The notes under the pieces were generated by a model that did no database searches, was not told where the DNA came from, and worked only from the letters and a program-made list of their open reading frames with translations. Positions 33,666 through 41,697 of a stretch of DNA of 64,000 nt are shown piece by piece (positions within the stretch are counted from its first letter, which is position 1; each line of letters starts with the position of its first letter). Made by a program: the position numbers and the translations under genes. The stretch is from Roseburia_D yibonii (GTDB lineage: Bacteria; Bacillota; Clostridia; Lachnospirales; Lachnospiraceae), in contig NZ_JACOQH010000006.1 in NCBI RefSeq assembly GCF_014297335.1, forward strand, positions 105,875 to 169,874, given 5' to 3'.

Positions 33666-35380
33666 AGAAATTATTCGCATTAAGCGATCAGGGGGAACGG
33701 GAATTAAAGCACGGGATTGTGGCAACTACGATAGGACATTTGTGCATCATGGCTCCCATTTCCCTCTTGATGCTGGTGACCATGGGACTTCTGAACAGGC
33801 TCTGCGGGGAGACTGGACTGACAATGCAGCCAGGAGTGATAGTTCTGATGGCGGCGGTTCTCTTACTTTTGATCTTCATAACCCAATGGGTTCAGTATAA
33901 CCTGACTTATAAAGTGGCTTACGAAGAAAGCGCTAACCGGAGAATTACCCTGGCGGAAAAGCTGCGGCGGCTCCCACTGGCATTTTTCGGTCAGCGTGAT
34001 CTGTCTGATCTGACAACAACCATGATGGGTGACTGCTCTAAACTGGAAAGAATTTTTTCCAATGCGGTTCCCAGTCTCTTTGGAACAGTCATTATGTTTG
34101 TGATTGTGTCCGTGGGGCTTTTGATCATGGATTGGCGCATGGGGCTGTGCATTGTTCTGCCGGTACCGGTAGCTGCGCTTATTTTGATAGCGGCCAGAAA
34201 GGCCCAGACAAAAGCGGAAAGCCGCAATTATGACGCTCACCGTGCCGCTTATGATGGGGTGCAGGAATATCTGGATACCATACAGGAGCTTCGCTCCGCC
34301 GATCTGGAACAGGAATACCTGGATGGAGTTGAGAAAAAACTGGATTATGTGGTAAAGTGTGCGTTTCGTAATGAGCTGGCTCCAGGTACTGCTGTGACGT
34401 TGGCGCAGCTGACAGTACGCTTTGGGCTGGTGGCAGTTCTGCTGGTTGGAGGTCTGTTGGTAGCTCAAAATATGCTGTCCGTCAATATGTTTATTCTTTA
34501 TCTGTTGGTAGCAGGCCGTGTTTATGAACCCTTTGGTTCCTGCTTTATGCTGATGGCGGAACTGTTTTCTGCATTTGTCAGCATTGAGCGGACGAAGAAG
34601 ATGGAAGCGACAGTGGAGCAGACTGGTCAGCCTGTTTGTAAGAACAATGGGTACGACATTGAGTTTAAGGATGTTTCCTTTTCGTACAATGATGAGCTTG
34701 TACTCAATGGGATTTCCTTTGTAGCGAAACAGGAGCAGATCACTGCGCTTGTAGGCCCTTCCGGCAGCGGAAAATCTACTGTTTCCCGTCTGGCAGCCCG
34801 TTTCTGGGATGCAGATGCCGGTCAGGTACTGCTGGGTGGCGTGGACGTGACGACTGTGGAGCCGGAAACGCTGTTTAAGAATTATGCCATCGTCTTTCAG
34901 GATGTGACCCTTTTTGACGATTCCGTTATGGAGAACATCCGCCTTGGTCGGGCGGGGGCGACAGATGAGGAAGTGCTGGCGGCAGCCAGGGCAGCTCAGT
35001 GCGAGGAGTTTGTTTCCCGTCTGCCTGGCGGCTATTACAGCAATATCGGTGAGAATGGCTGCGCCCTTTCAGGAGGCGAGCGGCAGCGTATCTCTATCGC
35101 CCGGGCGATCCTGAAGGATGCGCCGGTAGTTATTTTGGACGAAGCCACAGCTTCCATGGATGCGGAGAATGAGAACTTGGTTCAGCAGGCACTGTCCGTG
35201 TTGCTGCAGGGGAAAACTGTACTGGTTATTGCGCACCGTATGCGGACGATTGCAAACGTCGATAAGGTTGTTGTCCTGGAACAGGGCCGCGTCGCAGAGA
35301 CGGGAACGCCGGAGGAACTTCTGAATCAAAAGGGATTGTTCTATCGTTTGGCTGAAGCACAGACGGTACATGGTTGTTAA
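33659..35380 (+). CDS. ABC half-transporter, IrtB/YbtQ-like
   Basis: This 573-residue protein has an N-terminal six-helix exporter-fold domain (about 15-310) and an ATPase domain with Walker A GPSGSGKST, signature LSGGERQRI and Walker B VVILDEAT. It overlaps the fused gene by seven bases and should pair with that protein's second half. Paired exporter-fold half-transporters of this type (IrtAB, YbtPQ) import ferri-siderophores in other bacteria, which together with the ECF module and PchR-like regulator supports a metallophore-uptake role. Last gene of the locus. Confidence 0.83.
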   Translation: MLKKLFALSDQGERELKHGIVATTIGHLCIMAPISLLMLVTMGLLNRLCGETGLTMQPGVIVLMAAVLLLLIFITQWVQYNLTYKVAYEESANRRITLAEKLRRLPLAFFGQRDLSDLTTTMMGDCSKLERIFSNAVPSLFGTVIMFVIVSVGLLIMDWRMGLCIVLPVPVAALILIAARKAQTKAESRNYDAHRAAYDGVQEYLDTIQELRSADLEQEYLDGVEKKLDYVVKCAFRNELAPGTAVTLAQLTVRFGLVAVLLVGGLLVAQNMLSVNMFILYLLVAGRVYEPFGSCFMLMAELFSAFVSIERTKKMEATVEQTGQPVCKNNGYDIEFKDVSFSYNDELVLNGISFVAKQEQITALVGPSGSGKSTVSRLAARFWDADAGQVLLGGVDVTTVEPETLFKNYAIVFQDVTLFDDSVMENIRLGRAGATDEEVLAAARAAQCEEFVSRLPGGYYSNIGENGCALSGGERQRISIARAILKDAPVVILDEATASMDAENENLVQQALSVLLQGKTVLVIAHRMRTIANVDKVVVLEQGRVAETGTPEELLNQKGLFYRLAEAQTVHGC

Positions 35381-35423
35381 TAACTGTGTAGCATTTTATC
35401 GTTGTTGTTGATAAGGATATGAA

Positions 35424-35491
35424 AAGATGTCTAAAATAGAAGGAGAGCCGGATTGCTGCTCCGACTCAATCTTCTACATGGAAGACATCTT
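35424..35491 (+). other. Large nested hairpin after the transporter operon
   Basis: AAGATGTCT pairs with AGACATCTT 50 bases away; inside, TAGAAG pairs with CTTCTA and further bases pair around a central loop. It has no T run. It may be a 3'-end structure or a remnant of an insertion. Confidence 0.4.
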
Positions 35492-35508
35492 CCACCAATA
35501 AATTAAAG

Positions 35509-35564
35509 TATTTAGTGTCTGCTGATTTTGAGCTGGAAGCAGTTTAATCAGCAGACACTAAATA
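35509..35564. repeat. 56-bp perfect palindrome, IS-end pair
   Basis: Two exact 19-base arms (TATTTAGTGTCTGCTGATT and its reverse complement) enclose 18 bases. The first 18 bases of the arm recur exactly at 63825-63842, where an IS begins. Both copies here are bordered by TA. It is best read as a tiny MITE-like element or the two ends left after loss of an IS interior. Confidence 0.7.
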
Positions 35565-35845
35565 GTGCGTTGTATCAAAAAGCGGAGAAATATAGGAATT
35601 CTTTTGCTCATTATACAGGACCATCTACAGTTTCAAATAATTATATAATTCAAAAAAACAAATAAGTTGAATTTCCGAAGATGCAAGAAGATGGAACAAT
35701 AAAGATGATTAAGAAAAAAGCAACTGTTTTGTCATATAGGGTGGGGGATTATACATTTGTTGATGATATTATAAGCAACATATTAGAGTTTTCTGAGTTT
35801 ACGGGGAAGAAAATAGGCAAATTGTTAACAGATATAGTTTCATAA
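35565..35845 (+). pseudogene. 3' remnant of an interrupted gene
   Basis: Reading from the right arm of the palindrome, one frame gives a protein-like stretch (LYQKAEKYRNSFAHYTGPS and on), hits a TAA at about 35662, and continues in the same frame for another 60 codons to TAA 35843-35845 (MQEDGTIKMIKK ... ). The last part could be a 54-residue ORF from ATG 35681. The reading suggests the tail of a larger gene broken by the palindrome and by a stop codon. The family is not recognised; a polymorphic-toxin tail next to a membrane immunity-like protein is one speculation. The DNA is clearly AT-rich. Confidence 0.45.
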
Positions 35846-35874
35846 TAATGTATATTAATATGGAGGAATGGAAG

Positions 35875-36381
35875 ATGGCTAAAAAGCATTATATTATTGA
35901 AGCTAAGGGACCTGAGTGTATATTGGGGAATAAAATAACAATTGAAGATTGTACATATATTAAAAAAAATCATAGAATTTTAGGAAAGGACGGAAAATAC
36001 AGAAAAATTAATCAAGATAAAATTTCATTATCAGATAGAGTATCAATTTTTTTATTTGTGGTAGCTATAATTCTTATTTCGGTGACAATAGGTTGTTTTG
36101 CATTATTAAGAGATTACTTTGGTGAAGGGAATTCATACATTGATAACATTATTAGTGAAATAGGATTGGTTTTTGCAATTGTGTCCACAAAATATGTTAG
36201 GTCATTTATTGAACGAATAATTATGAAACCAAGAATATTGAAAAAATTAACTGTTTGCATTTTTGTTATGCTTGCACCGTTTTATATTAATGCATTATTT
36301 GCATTTCTAGGAATAAGCCAATCAATAAGCAATTGCATTAGTGTTGTTGGAATTATATTGAGTTTATTAAGCTATGAATAG
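35875..36381 (+). CDS. AT-rich membrane protein, unknown
   Basis: This 168-residue protein has a polar first third and four hydrophobic segments (about 55-80, 90-108, 122-145, 148-166). No family was recognised. The DNA is far more AT-rich than the flanks, indicating transfer. ATG 35875 follows ATGGAGGAATGGAAG. Lying after a gene remnant, it could be an immunity-type partner, but nothing shows this directly. Confidence 0.55.
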   Translation: MAKKHYIIEAKGPECILGNKITIEDCTYIKKNHRILGKDGKYRKINQDKISLSDRVSIFLFVVAIILISVTIGCFALLRDYFGEGNSYIDNIISEIGLVFAIVSTKYVRSFIERIIMKPRILKKLTVCIFVMLAPFYINALFAFLGISQSISNCISVVGIILSLLSYE

Positions 36382-36398
36382 TAAAGGAAGATTGGTGA

Positions 36399-36811
36399 AG
36401 CAGCGGATCTATGGGAGGTCTGGAAAGTGATACGATTGGAGGCTTCAATGGAATGCTTGCGAGGCAGAAAAAGTGATTATCGTAATTATAACAGATGGAG
36501 TAGAAAATGCCAGTCAGGAATATTCTGCCAATATGGTTAAAAAAATGATTGGGCAGAAGCAGGAATACGGATGGCAATTTCTGTTTATGGGGGCCAATAT
36601 GGATGCAGTTACAGAAGCGGAGAAAATAGGGATTCGTCCCAATCATGCTGTGAAATATAAAAATGACGCGAAAGGAGTTCGGTTGAATTATCAGGTTACG
36701 AATCAGGTAATGTCTTGTATGAGAAGAGATTTTTGTCGTGATGAAGAATTGGAAGTACGCATTCCAGAATTTTTGAAAAAAATAAGGAGATACGAAAAAG
36801 AAAGTGATTAA
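36399..36811 (+). pseudogene. VWA-domain protein with internal deletion
   Basis: The 5' part in one frame reads SSGSMGGLESDTIGGFNGMLARQKK, the MIDAS-proximal start of a von Willebrand A-type protein, split here into SSGSM and ESDTIGGFNG. It stops, and in another frame AEKVIIVIITDGVENASQEY begins, the second half of the same fold, continuing to a normal C-terminus with GANMDAVTEAEKIGI. Roughly 90 codons between them are missing. The 112-residue ORF at 36476-36811 is only the C-terminal half and should not be functional. Confidence 0.7.
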
Positions 36812-36900
36812 TTTCATATTATAGGTAATGTGAGCGTTAAAACGCCAAAACAGAGTAAAAATACATATTCGTCCACCAATTTCTCCGATAAGTAGAGCGC

Positions 36901-36944
36901 ATTCTACGATTGTGGGTTGATTCTACGACGCTTTCTGATAGGAT
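36901..36944 (+). promoter_or_regulatory. Promoter with direct repeats before the XRE gene
   Basis: TTGATT (36917-36922) and TAGGAT (36939-36944) have a 16-base spacer. ATTCTACGA occurs at 36901 and 36920, 19 bases apart, the second overlapping the -35 element. The repeats are candidate sites for the regulator that follows. Confidence 0.45.
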
Positions 36945-37002
36945 ATTTAGTATGAAGTGCATGCCTTCTTAGAATGTAAACAGAGAGAAAAAGGGGATCA
37001 TT

Positions 37003-37656
37003 ATGAATCAGATAAAGATCGGAAATTTTATAGCGGAAGTACGAAAGCAGCAGCATATGACGCAGCGCGAACTGGCAGAAAAAATTGGCGTGAGCGATAA
37101 GACGATTTCCAAATGGGAGACGGGAAAAAGTATGCCGGAGCTGGGGTATCTGCAACAACTGTGTGAGATATTGCAGATCAATGTGAATGAGCTTTTGTCC
37201 GGAGAGCGTTTATCTGGTGATGATTATCCCAGAAAAGCGGAGGAGACAATCATGGCTTTAATGAAAGATAATGAGACAAACAAAAAGAAAAATATAAGAG
37301 ATATGATCATAGGTATTGTACTGGCGGTTGCAGCATTTGCATTTATGTTTGCAATGACCCAGAGCGGGAACCCGACGTATTATGTGGATATGGGAAGTTT
37401 CGCGGTTGTTGCGCTGCTTTCCGGTGCAGCAGTGCTTCTTTCCGGGAAAAGGAATCTGGTCGGAGTTTTAAACGTATTAAAGGAAGTTCTGGTCCCGGTT
37501 GGCATGGTGGGCACATTGATCAGCTTTGTTATGATCATGGCGACTGCGAGTGATTATAGCGCGGTGTATCATAACCTTTCGGTGTGCGCATTAAGTGTGC
37601 TGTATGCGGTCATTGCGAAGATCGTTGTTGTTATCATGCTGGAAAAAAGACAGTAA
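37003..37656 (+). CDS. XRE-family regulator with membrane domain
   Basis: This 217-residue protein has an N-terminal helix-turn-helix (about 6-60, MTQRELAEKIGVSDKTISKWE) and a C-terminal half with four hydrophobic segments (about 98-215). Membrane-bound XRE regulators of this build are common in clostridia and usually control transport or stress genes. It stands alone, bordered by a promoter with direct repeats and a strong terminator. Confidence 0.85.
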   Translation: MNQIKIGNFIAEVRKQQHMTQRELAEKIGVSDKTISKWETGKSMPELGYLQQLCEILQINVNELLSGERLSGDDYPRKAEETIMALMKDNETNKKKNIRDMIIGIVLAVAAFAFMFAMTQSGNPTYYVDMGSFAVVALLSGAAVLLSGKRNLVGVLNVLKEVLVPVGMVGTLISFVMIMATASDYSAVYHNLSVCALSVLYAVIAKIVVVIMLEKRQ

Positions 37657-37698
37657 GCATGCGGTAAGGATATTTGAAATAATTGATATGGTTAAAAA

Positions 37699-37751
37699 GC
37701 ATCTGTCAAGGTGAGGTGGCTGGGGTGACCCACAAAGGCAGATGTTTTTTT
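37699..37751 (+). terminator. Terminator after the XRE gene
   Basis: GCATCTGTC pairs with GGCAGATGT, continued by inner GTG/CAC and GGT/ACC pairs, and is followed by seven T. Confidence 0.85.
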
Positions 37752-37767
37752 GTCATGGCGACGAGGC

Positions 37768-37795
37768 TTGCGTTGAGGAAAGAGTCTGTTATACT
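37768..37795 (+). promoter_or_regulatory. Possible promoter of mrr
   Basis: TTGCGT and TATACT with a 16-base spacer, about 75 bp before the start codon. Confidence 0.4.
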
Positions 37796-37868
37796 TAATC
37801 TTAGGTATAAAAACAGGTTACAGAGAAATTTGTTGCAAAGTATAAAGTAAAGACAAGGAAGTGAAAAA

Positions 37869-38780
37869 ATGGCGGTACCTAAGTATTATGAGATGTATCG
37901 ATCTTTTTTAAAGGTGCTTATGGATGGAAACATTCACTCGATGAAAGAGGAAAAACAACAGGTAATAGATGATTTCCATTTAACAGTAGAGGAGACGGCA
38001 GAGCTTTTGCCAAGTGGCAGACAGGCGATTTTCGACAATAGAATCGGATGGTGCAGAACATATCTCAAAAAAGCACAACTTATTGAAAGCCCGGCAAGAG
38101 GACAATATAGGATAACGGAATCAGGGATAAAAACCTATAAGGAGAATGAAGTTATAGATAATAACGTGTTAAGACAGTTTCAGTCTTTTCTTGATTTTAC
38201 AGGTGGAGAGGCACAGGGGAATACGATGACGGAAGTGGCTGCGGATCATGATGAAACACCGCAGGAGACACTGGATCGTGTATACAGGGAACTGAACCAG
38301 TCTTTGGCAAATGATCTGTTAGCGGAAATCTGTGAGATGAATCCGTATCGCTTCGAAAGATTAGTAGTAGAATTACTGATAAAAATGGGATACGGACGTC
38401 TGCAATATGAGAGCCATGCAACAAAAAAATCAGGAGATGAGGGAATTGATGGCATAGTAACAGCGGATAAGCTTGGATTTGATTCAATATATATTCAGGC
38501 AAAGCGTTTCCGGGAAACTCCGGTGGGAAGACCGGATATACAGAAATTTGTAGGTGCACTGGCAGGACAGGGCGCGCAGAAAGGGATTTTTATCACGACT
38601 TCGACTTATACAAAAGAAGCGATTTCCTTTGTGGAGAAGAACTTAAATTACAAACTGGTACTGATCGATGGAACCCGTCTGGCGGAATTAATGATAGAAT
38701 ATGAACTTGGTGTTTCCACCCAGTATACCTATCGGATCAAGCAGCTCGACAGTGACTATTTTTCAGAAGAATATTACTAA
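37869..38780 (+). CDS. mrr: Mrr-type type IV restriction endonuclease
   Basis: This 303-residue protein has an N-terminal winged-helix Mrr_N domain (about 1-95) and a C-terminal PD-(D/E)XK-type Mrr_cat domain with GDEGIDG at 189-195 and QAK at 210-212, the metal and catalytic residues. Mrr enzymes cut DNA carrying foreign methylation marks, so it is a defence gene acting without its own methylase. It lies in the accessory region, starts at ATG 37869 after AAGGAAGTG, and is followed closely by a LOR-like gene. Confidence 0.92.
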   Translation: MAVPKYYEMYRSFLKVLMDGNIHSMKEEKQQVIDDFHLTVEETAELLPSGRQAIFDNRIGWCRTYLKKAQLIESPARGQYRITESGIKTYKENEVIDNNVLRQFQSFLDFTGGEAQGNTMTEVAADHDETPQETLDRVYRELNQSLANDLLAEICEMNPYRFERLVVELLIKMGYGRLQYESHATKKSGDEGIDGIVTADKLGFDSIYIQAKRFRETPVGRPDIQKFVGALAGQGAQKGIFITTSTYTKEAISFVEKNLNYKLVLIDGTRLAELMIEYELGVSTQYTYRIKQLDSDYFSEEYY

Positions 38781-38793
38781 GGAGGCGTATGCG

Positions 38794-39273
38794 ATGAAGC
38801 TGTTGATGAAACAACGTGTTTTTTCGTGGTCAGACACTTACGATGTCTATGATGAGAATGGCAATCCGAAATATTTTGTCAAAAACGAGATCCTTTCTCT
38901 GCTTCACAGAATTCATGTCAGCGATATGCAGGGCAATGAGATTGGAATGATAAAACAGAATTTTACACTGTTCATACCGCGCTTTGAGGTAGAAATAGGT
39001 GGAAGACCATATGGCGCGATTGAGAAGCAGTTCACTTTTTTCAAACCAAAGTATGATCTCAATTACAATGGATGGCGCTGCGAGGGAGATTTTATGGCGT
39101 GGAATTATGATGTGTATTCGGGCTGCAGCGCGGTTGTACACATATCAAAGAAGCTTCTCCGCTGGGGTGATACCTATGTGATCGATATTTTAAATCCGGC
39201 GGATGAGATCATGGCGTTGATGCTTGTTATCGCGATCGATGCAGCAAACTGCTCGCAGAATAAGAATGGCTGA
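38794..39273 (+). CDS. LURP-one-related (LOR/tubby-like) protein
   Basis: This 159-residue protein opens with LLMKQRVFSWSDTYDVYDE, the conserved beginning of LOR-family beta-barrel proteins (tubby-like fold), and continues as alternating strands ending in a hydrophobic helix (DEIMALMLVIAIDAA). The role of bacterial LOR proteins is unknown; lipid or membrane interaction is inferred from scramblase and tubby relatives. ATG 38794 follows AAGGAGGCG. Confidence 0.75.
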   Translation: MKLLMKQRVFSWSDTYDVYDENGNPKYFVKNEILSLLHRIHVSDMQGNEIGMIKQNFTLFIPRFEVEIGGRPYGAIEKQFTFFKPKYDLNYNGWRCEGDFMAWNYDVYSGCSAVVHISKKLLRWGDTYVIDILNPADEIMALMLVIAIDAANCSQNKNG

Positions 39274-39300
39274 CCTGCATCAAAGTATGGAAAATAGCCA

Positions 39301-40281
39301 TCAATCACTCTGAAATCTTGACAAATGTTCATACGGGAGAATCTGTCTGCCGCGGTACAGACCGCAGCCGTCGTTGATCAGGCTGTTGTCTGCGGCAGCG
39401 AACATATTGACATCCAGATCTTTTAATTCGAGTTGCTGCAATTTCATGCCGCGCTCATAAGCCTCGTCAAAATACAGGCATTCGCCCGTTGGGATAGCTC
39501 CTCTTCTTGCGCGGTCGTATTCCTGCTTCTTTTCATAACCGAGATGATTGGCGGAACCGATCTCCGCGATATCATCCATTTCCTTGGTGCGAAGCTGCAC
39601 TTCCATGTAGCATCTGGCGCTGTTATCATAAAAAGTAATGTGCAGAGAACGATATCCGTTTGGGGTCGCGCTTGCGATGTAGTCCCGGTAATAAGGGCGC
39701 ACGGAGTCGGAAAGAAGCGGGGAACTGCTTGCGCCGATCCCGCCGGTCGGCTCCACGGTAAAGCCACGCTCTTCCAAAAATTCCGGCAGGATATTGGCGA
39801 TCTTATAAATATGATCGATCTCCTCTGTTTTACGGTCTTCCGGGTGCGCCAGATGGCAGCGGGGCACAGAGATCACGATCCGGTATGCGATCAGATCGCG
39901 GAAACAGTTGAGCCGGTTTTTCAGCTCTGAAATGGAAGGGTAGCACTTGTTTTTTGTATAATAATCATAAATAAATTCCACAATATAGCCATTAAATTTT
40001 TCTTCCGCGCGGATGAGTGACTTGATCCGCCCTTTAAACGTAAAGGAAAGATACGGATATTCGCCCACCATATAATTATAAAATTCACGGAGCTTCTGGG
40101 ACTGCGCTGTAAGGAAATCATTGTGCTCTAAAAGTTCTTCGATCTGCAAAAGAAAATTGCAGTGGACAAGATCGATCTCGTTGTGATGCGCGATCGCGTC
40201 CTCATGCAGATCCTTTTTGTATTTTTGTAAGATTCGAAGCACCGTATCTCCGGAGTATAAATAGTCATTTAATGTAACCAT
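39301..40281 (-). CDS. RelA/SpoT-domain alarmone synthetase-like protein
   Basis: About 326 residues. A RelA_SpoT synthetase domain covers about 60-270, with NCFRDLIAYRIV, NGYRSLHITF and the EVQLRTKEMDD strand that binds nucleotide. There is no HD hydrolase and no TGS or ACT domain, so it looks like a small (p)ppGpp synthetase with a longer C-terminal tail. The start is GTG/ATG-ambiguous on longer frames, but ATG 40281 follows AGGTGAT and is best. Confidence 0.8.
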   Translation of the reverse strand: MVTLNDYLYSGDTVLRILQKYKKDLHEDAIAHHNEIDLVHCNFLLQIEELLEHNDFLTAQSQKLREFYNYMVGEYPYLSFTFKGRIKSLIRAEEKFNGYIVEFIYDYYTKNKCYPSISELKNRLNCFRDLIAYRIVISVPRCHLAHPEDRKTEEIDHIYKIANILPEFLEERGFTVEPTGGIGASSSPLLSDSVRPYYRDYIASATPNGYRSLHITFYDNSARCYMEVQLRTKEMDDIAEIGSANHLGYEKKQEYDRARRGAIPTGECLYFDEAYERGMKLQQLELKDLDVNMFAAADNSLINDGCGLYRGRQILPYEHLSRFQSD

Positions 40282-40520
40282 ACGATCACCTGAAATCCTT
40301 ATTTTGAAAAGTATCCGTGTTCCTATACAAATAGTATATTCATTTGTCCGGAGACATGCAATCGCTATGTGAAAAAGAACAGTGTAAAAAAGTAGTTCGG
40401 TTGAAACCGAATCGGTGGTGGCCGAATAAAAGTGGATAAACGAAGGAAAAGATAAGAAAAATGTGCAGTTCCCGCCCGGAATGTGGTATGGTATGTATAT
40501 ATTTTCAAAGGAGGCTGCGA

Positions 40521-40904
40521 ATGGAAAAACTCTTGGAAAAGCTGGATGACGCGGCGAAGCTTGTCGCTCCGATGCTGGAAGAAAAAATTTCAGAAGAGAT
40601 CTACATAAATGCGCTTCGGGAACTGATCCTGGCTTTAAATGAAACAACAGCGGAAGAAATCGAAAAGCTTGAGATCGATTTTGCGGTAAAGAACAGTCTT
40701 GGCGCAGACAAAAGCCTGATCAAAAAATCGTTTCCGAAAGAGGCGGATCAGGTTTCCCTTATTTCCACACTTGTCACATATGAGGCATGCAGGCGGGAGG
40801 GAATGCCGGATCACAGCAGAATCTATATGGACCGGGTAACGGCACTGCGGCATCACATCGATCACTATTACGGGGAAAGATCACAGCAGTTCTGCGGAAG
40901 TTAA
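40521..40904 (+). CDS. Small helical protein of unknown function
   Basis: About 127 residues, all-helical and soluble, no recognised family. ATG 40521 follows AAAGGAGG; the upstream in-frame reading lacks a site. It diverges from the RelA/SpoT-domain gene and precedes two small co-directional genes. Confidence 0.6.
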   Translation: MEKLLEKLDDAAKLVAPMLEEKISEEIYINALRELILALNETTAEEIEKLEIDFAVKNSLGADKSLIKKSFPKEADQVSLISTLVTYEACRREGMPDHSRIYMDRVTALRHHIDHYYGERSQQFCGS

Positions 40905-40946
40905 AAAAGTTAAGCGCAAAAAAGGCGAAGATGTCAGGGGAAGAGC

Positions 40947-41165
40947 ATGGGATTATTTAAAAAGAAAATGGAAAAGAAAACGTATGACAAAGAAAACAAA
41001 AAGCCGGTGCTCAAATGCAGCATTTGCAATGGCGAGCAGGTTGCCGGATTTAAGGATATCCATACCGGAAAATTTGAGGAAGTGATGCTCATCCGGGGAG
41101 CAGCAGATCTGGAGGCGTTTCGGAGTCAGTATGGAATTATGGAAGAGATAGAAAAAATTTACTGA
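40947..41165 (+). CDS. Small conserved protein with CSIC motif
   Basis: This 72-residue basic protein has a lysine-rich start, a C-S-I-C-N-G-E-Q motif near residue 26 and DIHTGKFEEVMLIR. The family is widespread in Lachnospiraceae and sometimes carries an unsupported dehydrogenase label; it is far too short for such an enzyme. One CxxC only, so any metal site would need a dimer. It is 12 bases before the deformylase-like gene and probably co-transcribed. Confidence 0.65.
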   Translation: MGLFKKKMEKKTYDKENKKPVLKCSICNGEQVAGFKDIHTGKFEEVMLIRGAADLEAFRSQYGIMEEIEKIY

Positions 41166-41177
41166 GAGGGGGATATT

Positions 41178-41588
41178 ATGGTAAAAAAGATTGTAAGGGA
41201 TCCGCTCTTTCTGGCGCAGAGATCCGAACCGGCGACGGAGGCAGACAAACAGGTCGTCACGGATCTTCTCGATACATTAAGGGCGAATCTGGACCGCTGC
41301 GTTGGCATGGCAGCAAATATGATAGGTGTGAAGAAGGCGGTTATAGTTGTGGCGGCAGGACCGTTTCAGTTTGCAATGGTCAATCCGGTCATCACGAAAA
41401 AGACCGGAGGCTATGAGACGGAAGAGGGATGTCTTTCCCTGGACGGAGTCCGCCCATGTACACGTTATCAGGAGATCGAGGTGGATTATCTGGATGTGGA
41501 TTTTAAACCACAGCACGGGAAATACAGTGGATTTACCGCACAGATCATACAGCATGAAATAGATCATTGTAATGGGGTGGTGATATAA
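41178..41588 (+). CDS. Peptide deformylase-like protein
   Basis: This 136-residue protein has the metal residues of deformylases: Cys85 in EGCLSL and His126/His130 with Glu127 in QHEIDHCNG. Motif I reads GMAANMIG at 43-50, where the catalytic Gln of GxGxAAxQ is Met48. Classical enzymes remove formyl from nascent N-terminal methionine. The missing glutamine suggests a different substrate or reduced activity; similar short deformylase-like proteins occur across clostridia. A GAGAGGGGG site precedes the ATG. Confidence 0.75.
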   Translation: MVKKIVRDPLFLAQRSEPATEADKQVVTDLLDTLRANLDRCVGMAANMIGVKKAVIVVAAGPFQFAMVNPVITKKTGGYETEEGCLSLDGVRPCTRYQEIEVDYLDVDFKPQHGKYSGFTAQIIQHEIDHCNGVVI

Positions 41589-41697
41589 AAATGTGCAAAT
41601 GCACAAAATATAGTAATGGATATTGAAATGAAAATAATTTAATAGTAGAATAACATTACCAAAATCAGTGCAAAGCACGAAAATAAGGAATGACAAT

